Origin: Acidimicrobiia bacterium
GTDB lineage: Bacteria; Actinomycetota; Acidimicrobiia; Acidimicrobiales; Hopanoidiivorantaceae
NCBI GenBank assembly: GCA_020027305.1
Contig: JAHRAM010000021.1
Span: forward strand, 1-13,256
Length of the DNA: 13,256 nt
Direction of reading: 5' to 3'
The notes beneath the pieces are model-generated. The model was not told the DNA's origin. It did not search any database and saw nothing but the letters and a program-made list of their open reading frames with translations. Each line of letters begins with the position of its first letter. Positions within the stretch are counted from its first letter, which is position 1. Shown here piece after piece: positions 5,070 to 12,228 of the stretch. The position numbers and the translations under genes are program-made.

Positions 5070-5964
5070 CCTTTCGGGCAAGACTGCCCTTATAACTGGA
5101 GCTGGCAGAGGTGTCGGGCGAGGCATTGCCTTGGCGTTGGCTAGAGCTGGTGCCAAAGTTATTGTGAATGATTTAGATGAAGAGCGAGCCAAAGAAACGG
5201 TTGCCCTAATAAATAAAGAGGCAATGGAAACATGGAACAGAAATAATCCTTCTACCCCCAAAGACAAACAAGACATTCAAAAAATTGAAGCAAATTACAT
5301 TCCACTTCCATTTGACGTTACGGATTATGAAGCAGTTGAGTCGGCACTCAGTTCGGCAGCTTTTAATCCTAATTCAACGTCACCCAATTCAACTGGCTCT
5401 AATTCCCCAAGTGATGATTTCCAAGTTGACATCTTAATAAACAACGCTGGCATCATAAACAACATGACAATGGCTCAGTTCAAAGACACCACACCAGACG
5501 ATTGGCGCCCATACATTGAGCTAAATCTTTTTGGGGTCATGAATTGCAGCAAGGCAGCCCTCCCAAATATGTTAAAAAGAAATTTCGGGCGCATCATTAC
5601 CATTTCCTCAGGGGCGGGCTTTACTGGAATGCCTCTTGGATTTTCAACTTATGGAGCAGGCAAGGGCGGAGCAGCTGCTTTTATGAAACATCTTGCTATT
5701 GAAACCGCTACACAAGGAATAACTGCAAACACAGTTGCCCTAGGGTTGATGACCTCAGCCTTTGAAGGAAATTCAAGCCAAGATACAAATGGAACTTCAG
5801 ACAGTGGGGCTTCCCCAGGGATTGAAGCGCTAGCTAAAACTATTCCAGTGGGGCGACTAGGAACGCCAGCAGATGTTGGTGCGTTGTGTGTTTACCTTGC
5901 CAGTGAGGAAGCCTCTTGGCTCACAGGGCAAGTCATCCATCTAAACGGCGGAAGCTTGACATAG
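5062..5964 (+). CDS. Short-chain dehydrogenase/reductase (classical SDR)
   Basis: NAD(P)-dependent oxidoreductase with a complete SDR signature: cofactor motif TGAGRGVG (12-19), Asp37 after strand 2 (suggesting NAD(H) preference), FDVTD (84-88), NNAG (127-130), and catalytic Asn155, Ser182/183, Tyr197 and Lys201. The C-terminus GQVIHLNGGSLT (289-300) is normal. The substrate is not evident; 3-oxoacyl reductase and hydroxyacyl-CoA dehydrogenase-type SDRs are the nearest by eye. At 300 residues it is about 50 longer than usual because of three polar loops: around 58-76, 101-120 (FNPNSTSPNSTGSNSPSDDF) and 236-252 (EGNSSQDTNGTSDSGAS). These fall between conserved strands, so the fold should survive. 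Start chosen for its standard MFNLSGKTALITG beginning; it overlaps the upstream peptide by 8 bases. Convergent with the next SDR. Confidence 0.9.
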   Translation: MFNLSGKTALITGAGRGVGRGIALALARAGAKVIVNDLDEERAKETVALINKEAMETWNRNNPSTPKDKQDIQKIEANYIPLPFDVTDYEAVESALSSAAFNPNSTSPNSTGSNSPSDDFQVDILINNAGIINNMTMAQFKDTTPDDWRPYIELNLFGVMNCSKAALPNMLKRNFGRIITISSGAGFTGMPLGFSTYGAGKGGAAAFMKHLAIETATQGITANTVALGLMTSAFEGNSSQDTNGTSDSGASPGIEALAKTIPVGRLGTPADVGALCVYLASEEASWLTGQVIHLNGGSLT

Positions 5965-5998
5965 AGCGATTAGGATTTAACTTAGTAAAATCTTATTT

Positions 5999-6733
5999 TC
6001 AAGCAGTCATCCCAGTGTCAATGGTGAGGACAGCACCAGTTGTGGTGGAAGTAGCATCTGATGCTAACCATGTAATTGCTTCTGCTATATCTCCTGGCGG
6101 TATCAAACCACGAAAGCCCTGATAGCGCATCATCAATTCTACGTCAATATCTTCTGGGGCTTCAAAGTTTTTGGCAATGGCTGTATCCACTCCACTTGGC
6201 GCCACAGCATTGATACGGATATCTTGTTTTATGAATTCCATCGCCAACGCTTTTGTCAAAAGCACCACTGCACCTTTTGAGACACAGTAGGGAATAGTAT
6301 ATGCTTGCCCCTGTAGCCCTGCTGTTGATGCCACATTTACGATGTTGCCCTTTGATTCAAGCAAGTGAGGAATGGCAGCTTGTGAAAGCCAAAACGTTCC
6401 GTTTACATTGATGTTCATAATCTTGTTCCAAATCTCTTCATCCACATCTAATACATGATGAACCTTGAAGATGCCTGCTATATTTGCTAGCACATCTATT
6501 CCACCCAGCTCTTTAACGGCATCCTCCACAGCCTTTTGGCACTCTTGTTTCTTTGAGACATCACATATTGCTGTAGTGATATTGTCATAGTCTTTAGCAG
6601 TTTCCAAAAGCCCCTCTTTATCAATGTCTAGGGCATAAACTTTGGCACCTTCCTTGGCAAAAAGTTGAGCGGTAGCTTTCCCAATGCCAGAAGCAGCACC
6701 AGTAACAATAGATTTCTTATTTTTAAGTCTCAT
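5999..6733 (-). CDS. Short-chain dehydrogenase/reductase (classical SDR)
   Basis: A 244-residue classical SDR with no insertions. Motifs: TGAASGIG (11-18), Asp36 at the end of strand 2 (NAD(H) preference), CDVS (57-60), NIAG (84-87, the usual second Asn replaced by Ile), Asn109, and catalytic Ser136, Tyr149 and Lys153. The tail TTGAVLTIDTGMTA is typical. Substrate is unknown; the general look is of the broad 3-oxoacyl-ACP reductase/glucose dehydrogenase group. It differs strongly in sequence from the SDR that converges on it, so they are not a recent duplication. The stop codons are 34 bases apart. ATG 6733 lacks a Shine-Dalgarno sequence. It is divergent from the squalene block across a 265-base spacer; a role in isoprenoid metabolism cannot be inferred from that alone. 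Confidence 0.9.
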   Translation of the reverse strand: MRLKNKKSIVTGAASGIGKATAQLFAKEGAKVYALDIDKEGLLETAKDYDNITTAICDVSKKQECQKAVEDAVKELGGIDVLANIAGIFKVHHVLDVDEEIWNKIMNINVNGTFWLSQAAIPHLLESKGNIVNVASTAGLQGQAYTIPYCVSKGAVVLLTKALAMEFIKQDIRINAVAPSGVDTAIAKNFEAPEDIDVELMMRYQGFRGLIPPGDIAEAITWLASDATSTTTGAVLTIDTGMTA

Positions 6734-6777
6734 TTTCAGCTTTAATTGGGTACTAGGTTTGGTGGAGTGGGGAAGAG

Positions 6778-6812
6778 ATGCTTTGCAAAGGTATGCTTTT
6801 ACAAAGTATAAT
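6778..6812 (+). promoter_or_regulatory. Candidate promoter and direct-repeat operator for the squalene block
   Basis: TTGCAA (6783-6788), 18 bases, then a consensus TATAAT (6807-6812): the best sigma-70-type pair in the window, in front of hpnC. Transcription would start near 6819, giving an untranslated leader of about 180 bases. The promoter sits inside a direct repeat, atgctttgcaaag (6778-6790) and atgcttttacaaag (6793-6806), starting 15 bases apart, which could be a repressor or activator site on one helical face. Confidence 0.45.
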
Positions 6813-6840
6813 ATATAGCTTTAACTATCTAGGTTATTAG
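6778..6840 (+). CDS. Possible 20-codon upstream open frame before hpnC
   Basis: ATG 6778 follows a purine-rich GGAG...GGGGAAGAG run with plausible Shine-Dalgarno spacing, and the frame encodes MLCKGMLLQSIIYSFNYLGY before TAG at 6838. Only this short frame plus the ribosome site supports it. It overlaps the candidate promoter at 6783-6812, so both cannot be used in the same transcript unless transcription starts further upstream. Treat as a weak candidate. Confidence 0.15.
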   Translation: MLCKGMLLQSIIYSFNYLGY

Positions 6841-6846
6841 GTGTTT

Positions 6847-6878
6847 TGAAAAAAGCCTACTTACCAAATAAGTTTTTT
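6847..6878 (+). terminator. Weak hairpin with T-run in the hpnC leader
   Basis: ACTTA (6859-6863) and TAAGT (6869-6873) pair around CCAAA and are followed by TTTTT (6874-6878). The preceding A-run (about 6849-6854) can extend the stem with a 4-base bulge. Between the candidate promoter and hpnC, it could act as an attenuator, or as a weak terminator for minus-strand transcription, since the mirror T-run is present too. The 5-bp A+T-rich core makes this doubtful. Confidence 0.25.
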
Positions 6879-6998
6879 GCCCTAACATAATTTTATACAG
6901 GCAGAATTCCACCGCAGGGAACAGACATAGTTGTTATATAAAAATATGAACCGCCACAAAATATAAGAAAATAGAAATTTAAAACCTACAAGAAAAAA

Positions 6999-7928
6999 AT
7001 GAAAGCTATCAAGGCTACCTCACAAAAAATCCTAAGTAGTGAAACATCTGCTGACATTTTCACAGATAAAATCTCTATAGGCGACATTACCATAGACAAT
7101 GTTTTTTCAAAAGCAAAGCTGGAAAATTTCCCAGTGGCCCTAAAGGTTTTGCCAAAGACGTATCGGAAGAAACTTCTAGCCCTCTATGGTTATGCTCGCT
7201 TAGTGGATAATCTGGGTGATGAGTATGGTGGAGACAGGTTAGAGGCGCTCAATTGGGCTGAGAAGCAACTAAAAGAACCGACCCACCCAATTTTTCAACA
7301 ACTCCACAATGATTTACTGAGCCAGGTAGGAACTGACCTTCACCCAGCCCTGCTAAAACTCATTGAGGCTAATCGTATGGATCAGAAAAAAACTAGCTAC
7401 AAAAACTATGATGAGCTTTATGAATATTGTGAGCTCTCAGCAAACCCTGTGGGTGCTGTGGCGCTTGCCATATTTGGGGCAGATTCTTTTGAGATGGCTC
7501 AGCATAGTGATTCGATTTGTACTGGGCTACAAATTTTAGAGCACCTTCAAGATATTGCTGAAGATTTTGAGCGGGGAAGGATTTACATCCCAGAAACTGA
7601 GCTGAACAAATATAGTGTGAAAAAAACTGACATTAAAGAGGCAAAAGATAGTGGGCGAACCAACGCCGAAATGTCTAACCTAGTGCTTTCAAATCTCAAG
7701 AGGGTTGAGGAACATTTGGCATTCGGTGAACAACTGGTGGCGGGGATAAAAAATCGCTGGGGGAAGTTAGCGGTGGCAGGATTTGTAGCAGGGGGTCGAG
7801 CAGAAATTGCATTTCTAGAGGCTAATGGCGGTGATGTTTTTGGAAAAGCCAGTGTAAAAAAATTCAGCAAAAAAATTAAAGTTATAAAAAATATTTTGGC
7901 TCTCTTGTTTAAAAGGCATCAATCTTAA
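6999..7928 (+). CDS. hpnC: Hydroxysqualene synthase HpnC
   Basis: Squalene/phytoene synthase superfamily, HpnC branch: converts presqualene diphosphate to hydroxysqualene in the three-enzyme bacterial squalene route. After a 40-residue polar N-terminal stretch the family block ENFPVALKVLPK (42-53) appears, then LYGYARLVDNLGDE (62-75), where DNLGDE (70-75) is the first metal/diphosphate motif (DDxxDE in many relatives), then YDELYEYCELSANPVG (137-152) and the second motif LQDIAEDFERGRIYIP (183-198). The EHLQDIAED form is typical of actinobacterial HpnC. 309 residues is slightly long owing to the N-terminus. Only a weak A-rich AAGAAAAAA precedes the ATG. First gene of the plus-strand block; hpnD follows after 96 bases. 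Confidence 0.88.
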   Translation: MKAIKATSQKILSSETSADIFTDKISIGDITIDNVFSKAKLENFPVALKVLPKTYRKKLLALYGYARLVDNLGDEYGGDRLEALNWAEKQLKEPTHPIFQQLHNDLLSQVGTDLHPALLKLIEANRMDQKKTSYKNYDELYEYCELSANPVGAVALAIFGADSFEMAQHSDSICTGLQILEHLQDIAEDFERGRIYIPETELNKYSVKKTDIKEAKDSGRTNAEMSNLVLSNLKRVEEHLAFGEQLVAGIKNRWGKLAVAGFVAGGRAEIAFLEANGGDVFGKASVKKFSKKIKVIKNILALLFKRHQS

Positions 7929-8024
7929 AAGGTATCAACCGAAAATATGAAGCAATCAAAAAATATCTCCAAAAATTAAAACTGATTTAGATGGCGTAAT
8001 ATTTAGACATCACCAAACTAAAAA

Positions 8025-9023
8025 ATGGAAGCACAAACGGCATATGAAGGATGCCTAAAAATCACCAAGCAACAGGCGAGAAACTTTTACTTTGGAATTC
8101 GCCTCTTGCCGAGAAAAAAGCGAAATGCCCTCTGTGCCCTATACGCTCTTGCCCGACTTATGGATGACATTGTCGATGATGATATTGTTGCTAATAATAC
8201 TGTGGATGAAGATGTGTCTAGAAGCGATTCTTGCCGAGATGTTAGTGGTGTAAATATTATAAGTGAAGATAATGCTGGTGAAAATGCTGCTAACGTGCTT
8301 CCTAAAGATATCAAAAAACTAGCCGCCCTAGATAACCTCTCTAAAAAAATCCAGCAGCTCAAGCAAGGCAAAACAGACAACTTTGATGTGTCAGCGCCAC
8401 TCTGGGGAGTTTATTATGCCACAAAAGAGTTCCCAATTCCACTAGATGCCCTTGATGAGTTGATAAGCGGGTGTAAACGAGATGCCGCTAGTTATAAATA
8501 TGAAACCTATGAAGATATGGTTGGCTATTGTCGTTTGGTGGCTGGTTCAGTTGGGCGGCTTTCCCTCGGGGTTTTTGGCATAAAGAATTCTTCAGCATAT
8601 AATGATTTAACTAGCCAATTGGCAGACGAGCTAGGCATCGCCCTTCAAATAACAAACATCTTGCGAGACATTTTAGAAGACAAAGCGATGGGTCGGTGCT
8701 ATTTGCCAAACCAAGATTTAGAGCGATTTAATATTTCGCCTGATTTTGAGGGAAGCCTAGAAGATAAAAAATCTCTCATCTTGTTTGAGGTTGACCGAGC
8801 AATGGAATGGTATCAAAAAGGGTTTGAGCTGCTTAAACACTTAGATAGAAAAAGTTTTGCCTGTGCGGCTACTATGGCTGGTATCTATTTCAACCTCTTG
8901 AAAAAAATCCAAAAAAACCCTGAAGCAGTATTTGAAAAACGGGTTTCCCTTTCAACCAACAAGAAAATTCGTGTGGCTCTCAAAAGTTTGGCACACATTT
9001 CGCCAATTCCAGTAAACAGTTAA
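8025..9023 (+). CDS. hpnD: Presqualene diphosphate synthase HpnD
   Basis: Squalene/phytoene synthase superfamily, HpnD branch: couples two farnesyl diphosphates head to head into presqualene diphosphate. Motifs: KQQARNFYFGIRLLPRKKR (15-33), LYALARLMDDIVDD (39-52) with the first Asp-rich motif at 47-52, YEDMVGYCRLVAGSVGRLS (typical YC..VAGSVG block), and LQITNILRDILEDKAMGRCYLP ending at 228, with the second motif RDILED at 214-219. An extra segment of about 40 residues at 54-95, rich in Asn, Asp, Ser and Val, sits right after the first motif, where relatives have a short loop; this explains 332 residues against about 280. No Shine-Dalgarno sequence is evident before the ATG. A phytoene synthase is the alternative, but the paired hpnC and hpnE make HpnD much more likely. 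Confidence 0.88.
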   Translation: MEAQTAYEGCLKITKQQARNFYFGIRLLPRKKRNALCALYALARLMDDIVDDDIVANNTVDEDVSRSDSCRDVSGVNIISEDNAGENAANVLPKDIKKLAALDNLSKKIQQLKQGKTDNFDVSAPLWGVYYATKEFPIPLDALDELISGCKRDAASYKYETYEDMVGYCRLVAGSVGRLSLGVFGIKNSSAYNDLTSQLADELGIALQITNILRDILEDKAMGRCYLPNQDLERFNISPDFEGSLEDKKSLILFEVDRAMEWYQKGFELLKHLDRKSFACAATMAGIYFNLLKKIQKNPEAVFEKRVSLSTNKKIRVALKSLAHISPIPVNS

Positions 9024-9140
9024 AAACAAGAGTGTTGATATCAAAAGATTTAAGAGTTCTGAAAGAGGTAGTAAAAAATTGTCAACAAAAATAAATGATG
9101 GCAAAAAATTTCTAATAACAAGGTTAAAAGCAAAACAATA

Positions 9141-10688
9141 ATGTCAGATATAAACAAAATCAAATTAAGGATTGCAATCATCGGCGGAGGGCTGGCTGGA
9201 ATCTCTGCTGCCCTAGAAGCAAGATTGTCAGCAGATAAAATATTGTCTAATAAATTGTCTGCATCCAATTTATCCATAGAAGAAAGAAGTGGGGCAAGAA
9301 TAAATAGGGCAGAAGCAAATGCGATGGATATTTCAGTCACCTTATTTGAAGCAAGAAATCGGTTGGGCGGGGCTACTTGGTCTTTTGAAAAAGATGGCGT
9401 GACTTATGATAATGGGCAACATGTATTTTTAAGGTGCTGTGATGCCTACTTAGAATTCCTAGAAAGGATTGGTTCACGAAAGTCTGTCTATATTCAACCT
9501 CGTCTTGTGGTTCCTGTTGTTGATGTAAAAAGTGGAAGCGCAAAATATTCTTATATTCAAAGGCGGGGCAGATATTTGCCAGGGCTTTTTCTCTATAAAC
9601 ATCTACCATTTAGAAAACGTTTGAGAGCCATTAGAACTGCCCTTAAAATTTCAAAACTAGATTCCAATGATGCCCGCCTAGATCAAATTTCATTTGCTGA
9701 TTGGCTAAAGCAACAAGGTGAAACCAAAGAAAGCATTGATCGTCTTTGGAATTTGATTGTCCTTCCGACCGTGAATGTAGACGCCTATGGTGCTTCACTC
9801 AAGTTGGCAGTTAAAGTTTTCACAACTGGGCTTTTGGAAAATGCTAAAAATGCAGATATTGGCTATGGGTTAAAACCATTTTCTGAGCTACATGACAAAG
9901 CTGCCCAAGAAACATTAGCAGAACTGGGTGTGGATGTAGCGCTTAACACACGGGTTGAAAAAATCATTCAGCAAGATTTTCAAAATTTTGACAAAGAAGC
10001 TAAAAATAAAAAAGATGCCTCAGGCGAAAACAATTCGCAAAATAATTTACAAGGTAGCTCAAGCCATTTCAAAATAACAACTGCTGAAAAAACTTATGAG
10101 GCAGATGCTGTTATTTTGGCACTGCCTCACAACCAGCTTTCTGAGATTGTATTTGGTGACGACAATTTACTAAAAAACAAATTGCCAATCCAAAAGTGGG
10201 AGAAGCTGGGTGTGTCGCCAATCATAAACATCCATTTTGTATTTGACAAAAAAATAATGAAACATAACTTCATTGCTGGTATCGGAGGTTTTGGTGGCAC
10301 TGAAATCCAATATGTGTTTGATAGAACAGAGGCAGCAGGGCTTGGTGATAGCGAGGCGCAATGTCTTGCGCTTTCACTTTCTTCAGCAGATAAATATTTA
10401 CCCTTGAAAACAAAAGAACTTGAAACCCATTTCTACAATGAGCTTCAAAAGATTTTTCCAAAAATAAAAGATGCCAAGCTACTTCATTCAATGGTGACCC
10501 GTGAAAATTCAGCGACATTTAGAGGCGCTCCGAAAAGCCACGGCCTTCGTGCCCAAACCAAAACGCAAGTCAATGGGCTTTTTATGGCAGGCGCTTACAC
10601 AGACACAGGCTGGCCAGCAACAATGGAGGGAGCAGTCAGAAGTGGAAAAAAGGCAGCCCAGATGGCGCTATTAATTAATAATGAGTAA
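9141..10688 (+). CDS. hpnE: FAD-dependent hydroxysqualene reductase HpnE
   Basis: Flavin amine-oxidase/phytoene desaturase-like enzyme, HpnE type: reduces hydroxysqualene to squalene, the last step of the HpnCDE route. The Rossmann FAD motif GGGLAG is at 15-20 and the following EARNRLGG at 70-77, then a YDNGQHVFLRCCDAYLEFL block and a C-terminal FAD-binding LFMAGAYTDTGWPATMEGAVRSGKKAA near 478-507. Two insertions are visible. Residues about 30-62 split the normally short link between the first helix and second strand of the FAD fold and contain an LS-x-x repeat (LSADKILSNKLSASNLS). Residues about 279-310 are Lys/Asn/Ser/Gly-rich. They bring the length to 515, against about 420-470 in relatives. 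It lies 117 bases after hpnD and overlaps the polyprenyl synthase by 8 bases. Confidence 0.87.
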   Translation: MSDINKIKLRIAIIGGGLAGISAALEARLSADKILSNKLSASNLSIEERSGARINRAEANAMDISVTLFEARNRLGGATWSFEKDGVTYDNGQHVFLRCCDAYLEFLERIGSRKSVYIQPRLVVPVVDVKSGSAKYSYIQRRGRYLPGLFLYKHLPFRKRLRAIRTALKISKLDSNDARLDQISFADWLKQQGETKESIDRLWNLIVLPTVNVDAYGASLKLAVKVFTTGLLENAKNADIGYGLKPFSELHDKAAQETLAELGVDVALNTRVEKIIQQDFQNFDKEAKNKKDASGENNSQNNLQGSSSHFKITTAEKTYEADAVILALPHNQLSEIVFGDDNLLKNKLPIQKWEKLGVSPIINIHFVFDKKIMKHNFIAGIGGFGGTEIQYVFDRTEAAGLGDSEAQCLALSLSSADKYLPLKTKELETHFYNELQKIFPKIKDAKLLHSMVTRENSATFRGAPKSHGLRAQTKTQVNGLFMAGAYTDTGWPATMEGAVRSGKKAAQMALLINNE

Positions 10689-11730
10689 AAAAACTTCCAC
10701 ACCCCCAAATATTTTAAATAGAGCAAAAGAGCTTGTAGAGCCTGCCTTGATAGAAGCCATTGATAGTCTTGCAACAGATACTGCCTTAGCGGCGAAATAC
10801 CATTTTGGATGGGTTGATGAATCTGGAAATGAAATTGAAGACAGCAAAAAAGGGGGGAAAGGAATCCGCCCCGCCCTTGCTGTGCTATCAGCAGAATATG
10901 TTGGGGTAGCAACCAAGATTTCAACTCCTGGAGCAGTTGCCGTTGAGTTGGTTCACAACTTCTCACTCATCCATGATGATGTCATTGATAAAGATGAAGA
11001 GCGGAGGCATCGCCAAACGGTCTGGAAAGCATTTGGCATTGAAAAAGCCCTCTTAACAGGAGATGCGCTTTTGGCACTTGCTTTCCAAGTTTTGCTCAGA
11101 GCTGATGAAAACACTCAGGCAGCAGTGACTCAACTAGCAGAGGCTACCTCACAAATGATTGCGGGGCAACAATTAGATATGGCTATAGATTCTTCTGCCA
11201 CAGTTAAGTCTTGTGAGGAGATGGAGGCAAAAAAGACTGGCGCTTTGCTGGCATGTGCTTCATCCATTGGTGCCATATTAGCAGGGGCAGAAAAATCGCA
11301 AGTGGAGTCATTACACACCTATGGCCTTGAGTTGGGGTTGGCATTCCAAGCCATTGATGATTTGCTTGGTATTTGGGGCAACCCTCAAGTTACGGGTAAG
11401 CCAGCAGGAAATGACATTAGGGAAAATAAACGTTCTCTCCCAATTGTGATTGCTTTAGAAAAAATTGCTGCCCGCGATAAAGAGCAAAATGCAAAAAACC
11501 AAGATTTCCCCAAAAAGCAAGATTTTCTTCGGGCGCTAAATACAGATAAAAAAACTGAAAGCGACATTCAGGCAATCGTTGACACACTTGATGAGCTATG
11601 TGCAAAAGAAGCCACACAAAAAATTGCTAACCGACACTTAGAATCGGCTTTAGTTGCCATAGATGAAAAAAATATAGCAGGCAAAGAGCTTTATGAGCTT
11701 GCCGAATTTGTCATACATAGAAATTTCTAA
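10681..11730 (+). CDS. Polyprenyl diphosphate synthase (FPP/GGPP synthase-like)
   Basis: Trans-isoprenyl diphosphate synthase that extends allylic diphosphates with isopentenyl diphosphate; here expected to supply FPP for HpnD. Motifs: GGKGIRPAL (58-66), VHNFSLIHDDVIDKDEERRHRQTVW (91-115) with the first Asp-rich motif DDVID at 99-103 and following Arg pair, LLTGDALLALAF, and the second motif DDLLGIWGNPQVTGKPAGNDIRENKRSLP starting at Asp226. Where canonical enzymes have DDxxD, this has DDLLG, as in the actinobacterial group found in hopanoid clusters. No bulky FPP-type insertion is seen in the first motif, so FPP versus GGPP cannot be settled. A KEQNAKNQDFPKKQDF loop near 262-277 is polar and low in complexity. 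ATG lies within hpnE (ATGAGTAA), implying translational coupling. Confidence 0.88.
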   Translation: MSKKTSTPPNILNRAKELVEPALIEAIDSLATDTALAAKYHFGWVDESGNEIEDSKKGGKGIRPALAVLSAEYVGVATKISTPGAVAVELVHNFSLIHDDVIDKDEERRHRQTVWKAFGIEKALLTGDALLALAFQVLLRADENTQAAVTQLAEATSQMIAGQQLDMAIDSSATVKSCEEMEAKKTGALLACASSIGAILAGAEKSQVESLHTYGLELGLAFQAIDDLLGIWGNPQVTGKPAGNDIRENKRSLPIVIALEKIAARDKEQNAKNQDFPKKQDFLRALNTDKKTESDIQAIVDTLDELCAKEATQKIANRHLESALVAIDEKNIAGKELYELAEFVIHRNF

Positions 11731-11787
11731 AAAAATTCTCTAAGCAAAAAGCAATTCAAAAAGGCTTCTAATTTGTTTTTACAATTT

Positions 11788-12144
11788 TTAGTGTTGCTTT
11801 TTATAGCTCATAGCATGCTTGACAACTTTCTTTAGAGATGGCGTGGGGAGTGGGTCTTTAGGTTTGAAGTTGATACATCCTTTCCCAGTTTTTATTTTGG
11901 GATGCCTTTTCTTGAATTCAGCTAGATGTTCAGCACTACAGGTATATAAAGAAATATAATTCTTTTGGTTGGCAAGTGCTACCCAGCCCTCTTCATATCT
12001 ATAGGTTGGCATTTTGTAGTCCATAGAGATTTCAGCCGTTGGGTAGAGGTCTACTATTAGCTTGTGGAGTTTGTAAATCATATCCTTTCTATCGGATGGC
12101 ACAGCAGAGAAATATCTTCCTACGTTTTCTTCAAGTGAGTTCAT
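11788..12144 (-). CDS. DUF1801 family protein
   Basis: A 118-residue protein of the DUF1801 (YdhG-like) family, small cytoplasmic alpha/beta proteins of uncertain role; some Bacillus members are described as iron-related chaperones, which cannot be assumed here. Recognisable: the N-terminal YFSAVPSDRKDMIYKLHKLI, the hallmark MDYKMPTYRYEEGWVALANQKNYISLY (near 41-67) and GKGCINFKPKDPLP (about 87-100). Length is complete. AAGG about nine bases before ATG 12144 is a better ribosome site than most genes here, and TATAAA lies about 20 bases upstream. It converges with the polyprenyl synthase gene; the stops are 57 bases apart. Gene-free 11731-11787 contains AAAAAGCAA/TTGCTTTTT arms far apart, not a clear terminator. 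Confidence 0.85.
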   Translation of the reverse strand: MNSLEENVGRYFSAVPSDRKDMIYKLHKLIVDLYPTAEISMDYKMPTYRYEEGWVALANQKNYISLYTCSAEHLAEFKKRHPKIKTGKGCINFKPKDPLPTPSLKKVVKHAMSYKKQH

Positions 12145-12228
12145 TTTTTTAGCCTTACTTATTTTATACCTATGTTTGTTTTAGGGTAGCTCAGTCACAA
12201 TTTTTCAACTTGGAATGCCCATTTGCTA

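Noticed and set aside
5062..6733. The two convergent SDR genes as an inverted duplication
   Set aside because: They differ in length, motif residues and loop structure, sharing only family motifs.
7583..7870. Minus-strand frame inside hpnC, and similar frames inside hpnD, hpnE and the polyprenyl synthase
   Set aside because: They are shadows opposite strongly conserved enzymes, without family motifs or ribosome sites.
11731..11802. Bidirectional terminator between the polyprenyl synthase and DUF1801 genes
   Set aside because: The only paired arms (11746-11754 and 11794-11802) are 39 bases apart, A+T-rich and overlap coding sequence.
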